Shown one piece after another: positions 37,265 through 45,477 of a stretch of 64,000 nucleotides of DNA. This stretch comes from Parachlamydia sp. AcF125 (lineage in GTDB: Bacteria > Chlamydiota > Chlamydiia > Chlamydiales > Parachlamydiaceae). The stretch is from positions 124,001-188,000 of the forward strand of contig NZ_JAEMUD010000003.1 in NCBI RefSeq assembly GCF_018342475.1. Direction: 5' to 3'. Position 1 is the stretch's first letter, and each line of letters starts with the position of its first letter. The notes under the pieces are model-generated. The model had not been told where the DNA came from and ran no database searches. It saw only the letters and a list, made by a program, of their open reading frames with translations. Made by a program: the position numbers and the translations under genes.

Positions 37265-37918
37265 TTAAGTATCTTCAGGTAAAACTTTAATCTCTAAGGC
37301 TTTAGGTTTTTGCACAATTAAAACTTCCATTCCTGTACTCGGGATTTCTTTCCAGCCAATCAGGATATAGGTGTTAACATCCGCATACAAAGGACCCGGC
37401 ACACTAAAGGCATATTCAGGAGTGATGGCTCGCGGAGCTGGATGAGGACAGGAGTGTTCAGTCTGAAAGCCATCCAAAGTGGTATGCTTATCTCGAATGA
37501 TTTCTTGTTGCGTTTTGGTTAAGCTACCCCAGGAGACATAGTTTCCCGGATATCTTTTTTTTAAAAAGGTCCAATCTAGCGAAATTTTTCCAAACCAGGT
37601 CACGCTATTAGGGAAAATGCGCCCCGTTTCACGGCAAAAGGCTGCTCTGGAAAACTCGAAAATGCGATTATCATACTCGTGAAGACTGTAGAGGTAGCGA
37701 ACAATTTTTTCTTTTGTCTCCAAACTTAAATCTCGAGCGTACCGCAAAGGCAGCCCACTATAGGGACTTACACTATCGGGCTGCCTTGAAATCCATATGC
37801 CAATACCACCTAAGACTATGAGTAACATAAAAACGCCTAGGATGGCGGAGCTAAACAAAATCACATCATTAGGCGCTACGAGAGCAAAATAAAAAATAAT
37901 CGCGTAAACCGAGAGCAT
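37265..37918 (-). CDS. Hypothetical membrane protein in the gmk-metG operon
   Basis: A 217-residue protein with an N-terminal pair of hydrophobic segments (about 3-20 and 22-45) and a soluble C-terminal domain. I do not recognise a family. Its position between the omega-like gene and metG, with 12- and 15-base gaps, shows co-transcription. In Chlamydia the corresponding interval holds a small unrelated gene, so this may be an addition of this lineage. Confidence 0.65.
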   Translation of the reverse strand: MLSVYAIIFYFALVAPNDVILFSSAILGVFMLLIVLGGIGIWISRQPDSVSPYSGLPLRYARDLSLETKEKIVRYLYSLHEYDNRIFEFSRAAFCRETGRIFPNSVTWFGKISLDWTFLKKRYPGNYVSWGSLTKTQQEIIRDKHTTLDGFQTEHSCPHPAPRAITPEYAFSVPGPLYADVNTYILIGWKEIPSTGMEVLIVQKPKALEIKVLPEDT

Positions 37919-37929
37919 CTAAAGCCCAT

Positions 37930-38226
37930 TTAGATACTTTTTTTAGACATTTTTTTTGCGGATTCTGCTTTCGAATTTGCTTGAGAGCCAGAATGGTTGC
38001 TGCTTAAATCGATAGGATTGACGATTTCATCAAAGCGGTCTTTATTTTCAGCAATCTCGGCTAACACTTGTAAAGCGCGGTTTTGGCTTTCTGTTCTCAC
38101 GCGCGCATCCCGGCCTGTTTTAATCATATTTTCTGCTAGCTTAATCGCATAGTTAACAAGATCAAACTGATTCCCAAACTTGCGGCTGATCTTTTCATTG
38201 GTTAACGAACTTTTATTACGCTCCAT
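37930..38226 (-). CDS. rpoZ: RNA polymerase omega-subunit-like protein
   Basis: A 98-residue protein. Its first half (NEKISRKFGNQFDLVNYAIKLAENM, then a run of charged residues and NRALQVLAEIAENKD) follows the omega/RpoZ pattern of a short helical domain with a conserved NxFDLV-type motif, and yicC-gmk-rpoZ is a widespread order. Its tail (60-98) is Ser/Lys-rich and not conserved. Omega stabilises RNA polymerase. The similarity is weak enough that annotation may list it as hypothetical. Confidence 0.7.
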   Translation of the reverse strand: MERNKSSLTNEKISRKFGNQFDLVNYAIKLAENMIKTGRDARVRTESQNRALQVLAEIAENKDRFDEIVNPIDLSSNHSGSQANSKAESAKKMSKKSI

Positions 38227-38280
38227 GGATTCTCCTTTACCCTTAACCTAAAAAATTTACAGAATACAATCAAGTTGGCG

Positions 38281-38901
38281 CTAATCCCGCTCAATACGGG
38301 GAAACTTAGCGCGATTTTTATACATTTCGGCTATTACAATGCTCCTTAAAATATCATAGGCATCGTCTAAATCATCATTAGTCAATTGATAATCATAAAG
38401 AGAGGCAGCCTTCAATTCATCTTTTACAATCGCTAAGCGCTTTTCAATCGCGCTACTTTCCTCTGTGTTTCGCCGAATTAGCCTTTCTCTTAAAACCTTC
38501 AGAGAAGGAGGTAAAATAAAAATAAAAGTGGCTGAAATTTTGCCCATTAGTTGCTTAGCACCTTGCGTATCAATGACTAAAACAACATGTTTGCCTTCTT
38601 TTTGTTGATTTGTCATCCACTTTAAGGAAGTCCCATAATAATACTCATAAAGCTTAACATATTCAAGAAATTCCCCATTTTTTACCGCTGTTAGAAAATC
38701 TGCCTCGTTAACAAAATGGTAGTGAATTCCGGGGATCTCACCTTGTCGAGGGGGCCGAGTAGTGGTGGAGATACTTTGAACAACGTTGGGAAATTCTTGA
38801 ACAAGCTTTTGCACAAGCGTTGTTTTTCCTGCTCCCGCGGGAGCGCTTATGATAAAGATTAACCCATCATTTGAAGGGGATTGGGAAATGTTACTCAACA
38901 T
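38281..38901 (-). CDS. gmk: Guanylate kinase
   Basis: A 206-residue enzyme that makes GDP from GMP. It has the P-loop ISAPAGAGKTTLVQKL near residue 20 and the GMP-binding STTTRPPRQGEIPGIHYHFV, plus VVLVIDTQGAKQL. The length is normal. It overlaps yicC by 11 bases and precedes the omega-like gene, as expected. Confidence 0.95.
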   Translation of the reverse strand: MLSNISQSPSNDGLIFIISAPAGAGKTTLVQKLVQEFPNVVQSISTTTRPPRQGEIPGIHYHFVNEADFLTAVKNGEFLEYVKLYEYYYGTSLKWMTNQQKEGKHVVLVIDTQGAKQLMGKISATFIFILPPSLKVLRERLIRRNTEESSAIEKRLAIVKDELKAASLYDYQLTNDDLDDAYDILRSIVIAEMYKNRAKFPRIERD

Positions 38902-39775
38902 TTTGCAACTGCTCGCGGATACGTTCTAATTCGGCTTTACAATCCACCACTAAATGAGATACCTGTACATCAGCTGTTTTTGATCCGATAGTATTAATCT
39001 CTCGATGCAATTCTTGCAGAATAAATTCCAAATTTTTTCCGATTCGAACATTAGAGGATAGAAATAATTGCCTACATTGGTCTAAATGAGATTGGAAGCG
39101 CACAATTTCTTCCGCAATATCAATGCGATCTGCGTAAAGGCAAACTTCACGCAAAATACGCTCTTCATTTTCCACACTTCCCGGCAACACTTCCTCTAAG
39201 CGCTCTTTTAACTTTTGACGGTATTTCTCCGTCGCCTGCGTGGAACGCTCTTTAATTTCGCAAATATTTTTTTGAAGTATAAGGAATCTGCCTTCTATCT
39301 CTTTTTGTAAAGACTTTCCTTCAATCCCTTTCATCTCTACCAATTTCGCTAACGCGGCTTCCACCGCCTCCTTTAGGGAAGAGCGATAAATTTCGAGATC
39401 TATAAATTCTTCATCATGAATAACCATCCCAGGGAAATTTAGGAAAAATTCGGGAGTTATTTTTTGATCACCTAAAGGCAGCGCACTTTGGAGAGCTTGA
39501 CAAACAGAGTGTAACTGCTGCGCAAGCGGGAGATTTAATTTTAATTTGCGAGTAAAGTTTTCTTCAAAGGAGGCAGATAATTTAAGGTTTACTTGTCCGC
39601 GGGAAACTTTTTCAGCCACCCATTTTTTGATATCGCTATCAAAGGGGAGAAACTCGCGCGGAAGATTGGTTTGAACTTCCAAATGTTTCCGATTAACAGA
39701 TTGAATTTCGACAGCCAAAGTCCCAATCGGAGTAGAAGCTTTGCCGCGCCCGTAGGCAGTCATACTTTTGAGCAT
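38891..39775 (-). CDS. YicC-family endoribonuclease
   Basis: A 294-residue YicC protein starting MLKSMTAYGRGK, with VEIQSVNRKHLEVQTNLPRE, DRIDIAEEIVRFQSHLDQCR and the C-terminal GKNLEFILQELHREINTIGSK. These are the conserved YicC_N and DUF1732 motifs. E. coli YicC has been described as an endoribonuclease acting on small RNAs. It heads the operon and overlaps gmk, a widespread pairing. Confidence 0.92.
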   Translation of the reverse strand: MLKSMTAYGRGKASTPIGTLAVEIQSVNRKHLEVQTNLPREFLPFDSDIKKWVAEKVSRGQVNLKLSASFEENFTRKLKLNLPLAQQLHSVCQALQSALPLGDQKITPEFFLNFPGMVIHDEEFIDLEIYRSSLKEAVEAALAKLVEMKGIEGKSLQKEIEGRFLILQKNICEIKERSTQATEKYRQKLKERLEEVLPGSVENEERILREVCLYADRIDIAEEIVRFQSHLDQCRQLFLSSNVRIGKNLEFILQELHREINTIGSKTADVQVSHLVVDCKAELERIREQLQNVE

Positions 39776-40230
39776 GCATTAACCGTTTATCGTACCTGAA
39801 TTTTCACAAACAAAAACCTACAGTCCAGACTGTCAATCATTTTAGGCTAGCATACCCCCTAGAAGGCATTAAAATCTAGAAAAAAAACAGGGATAAAATC
39901 CAAAAATTAACTTAATCTTCCGAAATAAACTTAACCGTTATTATATGTTGCCTCCTTGTGAGCAAAAGGCGTCAAAACTTTGCCCGTGCGCATACAACCC
40001 TCACCTCTCTAAGGAGAGACGATTACGGCGATCCGATTTTTAAAACCGCAATCTTCAAATCAAAAAGCCTTCCCTTTCGATCCTTTGACTTAAAAGAAAA
40101 AAAGGGAATGATCGAGGGATTAATTTTTTTTAAGAGAGACGCAAGAGGCTGAAGGCTTAACCGAAGATCGTGCAATCAAGGTCTTCAAAAAGTTTAAATT
40201 TTTTTGCTCTCTCGCAAAAAGTCTCTCTTC
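39776..40230. other. Intergenic stretch with one doubtful small frame
   Basis: The gap separates the yicC operon from the second F-box gene and should hold the yicC promoter. A plus-strand frame at 39958-40152 (GTG start, 64 residues, Arg/Lys/Phe-rich) has no ribosome site that I trust and no recognised family, so I treat it as non-coding or decayed. Confidence 0.4.
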
Positions 40231-41781
40231 CTAGTCAAAAACAATGTCCAAGGTGGAATCTAGTCCCTCTTCTTGCTCTTTAGCTTCAGCTTCTTCCTCT
40301 ACATCCTTATCCGTTTCCCCATAAATGGTTTCTAAATTTCCTTCAATCACCCTTTTCGGATCGGCCGCATGTTCGGTATTTGACAAAAGGTATAAAACTG
40401 TGTGCTCTTTCCCACTGTGCCTGTTAATTTTATTAGCCAATTGAATAAATTCTTCTAAGGAAATATGCAGCTCCTCCAAAATAACCAGAAAACTTTCTGG
40501 CGTCCCCTTTAACAAAGCAAAGCGACCAATTTCATAATCCATCGTTTGCTTTACCTTTTGCCATTCTTCAAAGGAGGTATTTGTCTTTATGAACGGAGGA
40601 ATCTCCCTTTCTCTTTTTCGAATAATTTTTTTAATCCTCGCAAAGTTTTGCTCAAAAATTGCTTTTTGCAGCTTTTTTGCCTTTACGTCGATGGCAAACC
40701 ATCTTTTCCTTAAATGGTAGTTAAGCGCAACCTGTGGTAATAAGCTTCTTAGGCTTTCTTCCATAAGCTCTTGCATGTCTTCTTTAAAGTTTGCTTGCAT
40801 GAATTCTTCAAGAGAATCAAACAGGCGATGCAAAACGGAAAGAAAAATTTTAGGTGTTCCAGCAGTTAAGGCATAGCAACACAGTTCATAACGGTTATCT
40901 TTTGTATTAATATCATTGCGCAGTTTCCAATTGCTTTCTTCCACTTCTAAGAGTTGATCCCACAAGGGTTCTTTAAGAATGTCTTGGGCTTTTTTTAATT
41001 TATGCTTTTTAATTGCTTGGGAAAGTTTTACAATTTTTTTGGTAATTTTTTCCAAGCTTATTTTATTTTGGTTGGAAAGGTTTTCTAATTCCCATTGAAT
41101 TAACTCATCTTCTTTGGCCAAATTTTTAAAAATCTCTAGGGATCCAAGTGTTTTTTCAAGCACTAGCTGAAAAATTTCAGGTGTTCCGTCTGTTAATGCA
41201 AAACAACAAATTTCGAAGTTTTTGACAATAGCGACAGTTTGGAACTTATCTTCTTGGAACTCGGCGATCATCCCTTCTCTATACCAGGGAGCCTCGGGAT
41301 CTCTGGAACTAAGCAAAATGTCAACCAATTCTTTATCTCTCTTGCTAATAGCACGATATAAATTTTTGATATCTGATTGAGCCCCACACTTTAAAAGTAT
41401 TTTCACAAATTCAATCGGTTGCTCTTCTACATTTAAATACGAGGAAAGCTCCCTATTTAAGCTTTCTTTTTTTAAAAAATTGGAAAACTCTTCATAAACT
41501 ATTTTGATTTCTGGGAAAAATTTCTTGGCACATTTAACCACTCGCAATACTTTGGCATGGACTGTGGGGTGGGAACGTTCTATTTCCTTTATTGAAAAAA
41601 CTTGCGATTGAGTAGCAAAATCATGTGTGCATACATCGGAAAAAAATTTAAATTTTCGACATACCCACGTGCAGCTCCTCACGTCACGTGGATCTAAACA
41701 AGAGAAAATTTTCAGAAAAGGAATATCCGGAAGATCAATTAAATTTAACTGAGAAGGCGTGGCCTGTGAAAGAGGTTGCAT
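40231..41781 (-). CDS. F-box protein with three internal repeats, candidate effector
   Basis: A 516-residue protein. The N terminus (13-50) is a clear F-box: LIDLPDIPFLKIFSCLDPRD followed by VRSCTWVCRKFKFFSD. Three repeats of about 110 residues follow. Each contains a helix pair (e.g. LYRAISKRDKELVDILLSS at 141, and related segments at 262 and 369) and then a motif E-x-C-C-x-A-L-x-x-G-T-P-x-I-F with S-L-E-x-F, near 189-217, 298-327 and 416-445. The helix pairs resemble ankyrin units. The C-terminal 30 residues are acidic. An F-box plus repeats suggests substrate recognition for a host SCF ubiquitin ligase. Confidence 0.75.
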   Translation of the reverse strand: MQPLSQATPSQLNLIDLPDIPFLKIFSCLDPRDVRSCTWVCRKFKFFSDVCTHDFATQSQVFSIKEIERSHPTVHAKVLRVVKCAKKFFPEIKIVYEEFSNFLKKESLNRELSSYLNVEEQPIEFVKILLKCGAQSDIKNLYRAISKRDKELVDILLSSRDPEAPWYREGMIAEFQEDKFQTVAIVKNFEICCFALTDGTPEIFQLVLEKTLGSLEIFKNLAKEDELIQWELENLSNQNKISLEKITKKIVKLSQAIKKHKLKKAQDILKEPLWDQLLEVEESNWKLRNDINTKDNRYELCCYALTAGTPKIFLSVLHRLFDSLEEFMQANFKEDMQELMEESLRSLLPQVALNYHLRKRWFAIDVKAKKLQKAIFEQNFARIKKIIRKREREIPPFIKTNTSFEEWQKVKQTMDYEIGRFALLKGTPESFLVILEELHISLEEFIQLANKINRHSGKEHTVLYLLSNTEHAADPKRVIEGNLETIYGETDKDVEEEAEAKEQEEGLDSTLDIVFD

Positions 41782-42180
41782 ATTTCTCCTTATAAAACAA
41801 TTTGCTAACTTTTTTCATCGAGAAAAAAAAAGATGCCCGTTGAGATTAATTATTCAAAAGTATGGGGAACAAAGAATTTTTAGCAAATCTTTTCCAGCAC
41901 CTGCTAAAATTCCCCCCCACGATTTGTTTCCTTAACCCTTTTACTATCCTTAGATTCATCAGTTGTATTAAATGGCTCAGGCTACTTAAATAAGCTTTAA
42001 CCCTTTTAACAGCAAAAGTAAGGGGCTTTTTCAGCTAAGCAAAAGTTTAATTAAACCCAAACTTGTTTTTATGCATCATAAGAGATGTATGATTGAAAAT
42101 AAGATTTTCAAATCGAAATAACTGCTGAAATGTGAATTAAATAAAAACCGATACGCCTAATAAGCGAATAAAGGAAGACA
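41782..42180. other. AT-rich intergenic stretch
   Basis: No gene, hairpin or remnant is recognised. It should contain the promoter of the 516-residue F-box gene on the minus strand. Confidence 0.5.
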
Positions 42181-42489
42181 GTGGAGCTCCTCCCCATTGC
42201 CCTTCTTCTCACCCTTTTCTATACCCCCCTGGCAAGAATTCCTCAAAAAAACTGAGGTACACTTATCTTAGCGGTAGCCACAATCGGCCTGCTTGCCACA
42301 GGGATCTTATCCGCTAGTCGCTTCGCTGAATTTGTAGGAAGAAGGGAACTTGGCAAGAAAATAGGAGTCGGAATTGCGTTAAAAAACTTTGCAACGGCTG
42401 TTGCTATTGCCTTAGAAATCTTAAGTGAAGCGGTAGCTTCGACTTATGAAACCTTTTTATTAAAGAAAGGGATTGCTTATTTAACTTGA
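42181..42489 (+). pseudogene. Membrane-protein remnant with an in-frame stop
   Basis: The plus strand from 42181 (GTG) reads VELLPIALLLTLFYTPLARI then QKN, meets TGA at 42253-42255, and continues in the same frame for 77 more codons as a well-formed membrane protein (GTLILAVATIGLLATGIL, then FAEFVGRRELGKKIGVG and ALEILSEAVASTYETFLLKK), ending at TGA 42487-42489. There is no start codon after the internal stop. Hydrophobic periodicity in both parts and the single lesion suggest one decayed gene, part of a longer protein. I do not recognise the parent. Confidence 0.6.
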
Positions 42490-42524
42490 ATGGTATTCAC
42501 GATCGTTATTCGCTTTAAGTGAAT

Positions 42525-42545
42525 AGGAGGGGTACCTCCCCTCCT
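42525..42545. terminator. Hairpin before the FMN reductase gene end
   Basis: A perfect 8-base-pair GC-rich stem AGGAGGGG / CCCCTCCT with a 5-base loop lies just 3' of the minus-strand reductase stop (42562) and after the plus-strand remnant. It probably terminates the reductase transcript. Confidence 0.65.
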
Positions 42546-42561
42546 CATTTACTAGGCCTCT

Positions 42562-43167
42562 CTACCGGATGACTTGCTGCACAAGGTGCTTCAATTCCGC
42601 TTCCTTTTGAGGATTTTTAAGTTTACCTTGAGAATCAAACGCTTCATAAGCATTCGGAATGACGAGTTGCTGCGAAATAACTTTCCCCCCTATTCCTTCT
42701 AGTATAGAGCGTAAATGGGCAAGACTTCGGGCTCCCCCGCCTGGGCCTGGCGAAGCACTCATCACGACAAATGTTTTTCCCGTAAAAGCTTCAAAAGAGG
42801 GAGCACCCGCCTCGTTGCGAGAAGCCCAATCTAGTACATTCTTCAACACAGCTGATAAAGAGCCGTTATATTCAGGAGAAGCAATGAAAATCGCTTGGTT
42901 TTGAATTATCAATTGGCGCAAGTGTTTGGCATTCGCAGGCATCCCTTGCTCCCGTTCAAGGTCCTCGTCGTAAAACGGGATGGGATAATCCTTTAAATCG
43001 ATAAAGGTGACATTTGCCCCCAGCTGTTTTGCCAAGTTTCCAGCTTCTTTGACCAGTTTCTTATTGACCGAATCGGTCCTCGTACTTCCAGAAAAAGTCA
43101 GGATGTTCGTCTCTGCCGTAAGCATGGTGGTGGACAGCAAACACAAAGCTAAAAATAATTTTCCCAT
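42562..43167 (-). CDS. NADPH-dependent FMN reductase-like flavoprotein with signal peptide
   Basis: A 201-residue flavodoxin-fold protein. ILTFSGSTRTDSVNKKLV (FMN phosphate loop), PIPFYDEDLE and IASPEYNGSLSAVLKNVLDW match the NADPH-dependent FMN/quinone reductase family. Unusually, it begins with a hydrophobic MGKLFLALCLLSTTMLTAE that looks like a cleavable signal peptide, so the enzyme may be exported. Family members are normally cytosolic and start directly at the SGSxR motif. It stands alone between rnhB and a terminator. Confidence 0.8.
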   Translation of the reverse strand: MGKLFLALCLLSTTMLTAETNILTFSGSTRTDSVNKKLVKEAGNLAKQLGANVTFIDLKDYPIPFYDEDLEREQGMPANAKHLRQLIIQNQAIFIASPEYNGSLSAVLKNVLDWASRNEAGAPSFEAFTGKTFVVMSASPGPGGGARSLAHLRSILEGIGGKVISQQLVIPNAYEAFDSQGKLKNPQKEAELKHLVQQVIR

Positions 43168-43323
43168 ATAAAAAACCCTCTTTATTTAAACCAAATGGCG
43201 CTTAGCATAGTCGGAAGACCCCTCTTTTTTAGAAATTCCCAAATAGACAGATCTAATCTCCTTCCCAATCTTTCAGGAGGTTTTAATCGCTATTTACTCC
43301 ACTAAGAGAGACGCATGTTTAAA

Positions 43324-44085
43324 TTAGCACATCGGCCCATTTAAAGCTTCTACAAACAGGGATTTGATAGGTTCAAATGTTTTTCGATGAATAGCGCACG
43401 GCCCATGCTTTTTAAGCGCTTCTAAATGTTGCTGTGTTCCATATCCTTTGTGCTGAGCAAACCCATACTCAGGCCATTGCTGGTCGTACTCCAACATCAA
43501 CCGATCTCTAGTTTCTTTTGCTAAAATAGAAGCTGCTGCAATACAAAGAGAAAGAGAGTCCCCCTTAATAATTTTTTGGCAAGGAATGGTCGGATGGGGC
43601 AATTGCAATCCATCGACTAAGAGGGCGTGGGGTTGGCTGGAAAGTTGAGTCACAGCCTCTAGCATGGCTTGGATGGTTGCTTGTAAAATGTTAATCCTAT
43701 CAATTATCTCTGTTGCTACAACCCCTATCCCATAGGTGACTTCAGGATGCTGCGTAATTTCTTGAAATAATTGAGCACGTTTTTGCGCAGTTAACTTTTT
43801 ACTATCATTAACTCCTGGAATATGAAAACGAAGAGGAAGGATACAAGCAGCCGCAACCACAGGCCCAGCGAGAGGGCCTCTGCCAGCTTCGTCGATTCCT
43901 GCAACAAGCTTGTATCCTTGCTGACGAGCTTTTTCTTCATAAATTGCCATGGTACGCAATCTTTTAAGTTCTCGCTCATCAACGGGGTGAGAATTTTCTT
44001 TATTCTTCTGTTGCGGAGGCACTTGCAGTCGCTTCAACATTTTCTTCGACGCCTTTTGCAATAGCTTCTGCTCGTTTGCTGCCAC
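43324..44085 (-). CDS. rnhB: Ribonuclease HII
   Basis: RNase HII removes ribonucleotides misincorporated into DNA. The core is clear: [20 protein letters not shown] (catalytic Asp/Glu), [21 protein letters not shown] and [13 protein letters not shown]. The listed start gives 253 residues and overlaps rplS by 86 bases. ATGs at 44040 and 43950 would give 238 or 208 residues, closer to the usual length, but none has a good ribosome site. It is the last gene of the ribosomal operon. Confidence 0.9.
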   Translation of the reverse strand: MAANEQKLLQKASKKMLKRLQVPPQQKNKENSHPVDERELKRLRTMAIYEEKARQQGYKLVAGIDEAGRGPLAGPVVAAACILPLRFHIPGVNDSKKLTAQKRAQLFQEITQHPEVTYGIGVVATEIIDRINILQATIQAMLEAVTQLSSQPHALLVDGLQLPHPTIPCQKIIKGDSLSLCIAAASILAKETRDRLMLEYDQQWPEYGFAQHKGYGTQQHLEALKKHGPCAIHRKTFEPIKSLFVEALNGPMC

Positions 44086-44434
44086 CCATTTTGCCTTTAA
44101 CTTTAGACGCTTTCCCTGAAGTACCGATCAAATAGTACAGCTTTGCACGTCTAACATCGCCTTCTTTAACCACCTCGATTTTGCTGATTCGGGGGCTATG
44201 CAAAGGAAATACACGCTGCATCCCTTCGCCGTAAGCAATACGATGGACAGTAAAAGTTTCTGCTGGGCCACTTCCTTTACGGGAAATCACTGTACCTGTA
44301 AAAATTTGCGTACGTTCTTTTTGGCCTTCGATAATGCGGATGTGCACACGCACTGTATCGCCCACTCTAAAAAGGGGGATATCTTGTTTTAACTGGCTTT
44401 CTTCCAGCTTGCTAATGAGAGCTCGTTTGCTCAT
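44000..44434 (-). CDS. rplS: 50S ribosomal protein L19
   Basis: A 144-residue L19, an interface protein of the large subunit. It has [46 protein letters not shown]-like [20 protein letters not shown] and RRAKLYYLI. The C-terminal 30 residues are an Ala/Glu/Lys extension beyond the typical length of about 115. It is between trmD and rnhB, the chlamydial order. Confidence 0.95.
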   Translation of the reverse strand: MSKRALISKLEESQLKQDIPLFRVGDTVRVHIRIIEGQKERTQIFTGTVISRKGSGPAETFTVHRIAYGEGMQRVFPLHSPRISKIEVVKEGDVRRAKLYYLIGTSGKASKVKGKMGGSKRAEAIAKGVEENVEATASASATEE

Positions 44435-44458
44435 GAGTGTTTATCTCCTCAATTTCAT

Positions 44459-45142
44459 TCAATCATTTTTGAGCAAGTCTGGACGGACTTGCTGGGTTTT
44501 TTTCATTGCTGTCATTTCCCGCCAGTGTGCAATTTTTTGATGATCTCCACTGAGCAATACAGACGGCACTGCCTGCCCTTCAAAAACTTCGGGTCTTGTA
44601 TAATGGGGGCAGTCTAATCGTTTCTTTTCAAATGAATCTTCGGCTGCGGCGGATTCATGCCCCAGTATGCCAGGGATAAATCGCACACAAGCGTCTACTA
44701 AAACAATTGCTGCTAAACATCCATTTGTTAATACATAGTCGCCAATGCTGATTTCCTCATCGACTTCGCTGTCTATCACTCGCTGATCAATCCCTTCGTA
44801 ATGACCACAAAGTAGAACAAGATGAGAATAGCCAGCTAATTCCCGACATTTTGCAGCTGTTAGGAGTTGTCCTTGAGGAGAAAGATAAATCACTCTCGTT
44901 TCGGCCTGCTTTACACTATGAATCGCTTTTTTAACAGGTTCTGGCATTAATACCATGCCAGGCCCCCCTCCATAAGGGCGGTCGTCTACCTTTTTATGTC
45001 GATTATCTGCAAAATCTCGGATGTTTATCAAATGGATGTCAAGCAATCCCTTTTTCCGCGCCTGCATGATGATACTTTCGTCAAACGGCCCTTTAAAGTA
45101 ATGGGGAAAAAGGGAAAGGATATCGATCCTTGTTTTAGACAA
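44459..45142 (-). CDS. trmD: tRNA (guanine37-N1)-methyltransferase
   Basis: TrmD methylates G37 of tRNAs to prevent frameshifting. The 227-residue protein has DDRPYGGGPGMVLMPEP, LLCGHYEGIDQRVID and SIGDYVLTNGCLAAIVLVDA, the trefoil-knot SAM-binding motifs, plus DCPHYTRPEVFEGQAVPSVL. The length is normal. It is 3 bases from rpsP. Confidence 0.95.
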   Translation of the reverse strand: MSKTRIDILSLFPHYFKGPFDESIIMQARKKGLLDIHLINIRDFADNRHKKVDDRPYGGGPGMVLMPEPVKKAIHSVKQAETRVIYLSPQGQLLTAAKCRELAGYSHLVLLCGHYEGIDQRVIDSEVDEEISIGDYVLTNGCLAAIVLVDACVRFIPGILGHESAAAEDSFEKKRLDCPHYTRPEVFEGQAVPSVLLSGDHQKIAHWREMTAMKKTQQVRPDLLKND

Positions 45143-45144
45143 CC

Positions 45145-45477
45145 TTATTCAGCTCCTTTTTTGCGCTGTTTACGCTTTGCAGCATTTTTTGCGCGAAGGG
45201 CTAATTTCTTTTCAGTTTGCTCACGCAGAATGCTTGGCGCAGCTTTTGCCACAAGGCTTTCTGTTTTTTCTGTCAACTGAGCTCCAAGATTTAACCAATG
45301 TTGCACCCGATCTGCGCGAATGAGCAAGTTTTTATCTGCTTCAGTTTCGCCTGGATTGTACCAACCTAAATCTTCTAAATATCGTCCGTCGCGCGGAGAG
45401 CAACAGTCTGTTACGACAACGCGATAAAATGGACGATTTGTCCGACCTTGTTGTCGTAAACGAATTTTTAACGCCAT
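45145..45477 (-). CDS. rpsP: 30S ribosomal protein S16
   Basis: A 110-residue S16 starting MALKIRLRQQGRTNRPFYRV, followed by the YLEDLGWYNPGETEADK and VQHWLNLGAQLTE signatures, with a Lys/Ala-rich tail. Its start overlaps ffh by 10 bases, and trmD follows within 3 bases. Confidence 0.96.
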   Translation of the reverse strand: MALKIRLRQQGRTNRPFYRVVVTDCCSPRDGRYLEDLGWYNPGETEADKNLLIRADRVQHWLNLGAQLTEKTESLVAKAAPSILREQTEKKLALRAKNAAKRKQRKKGAE

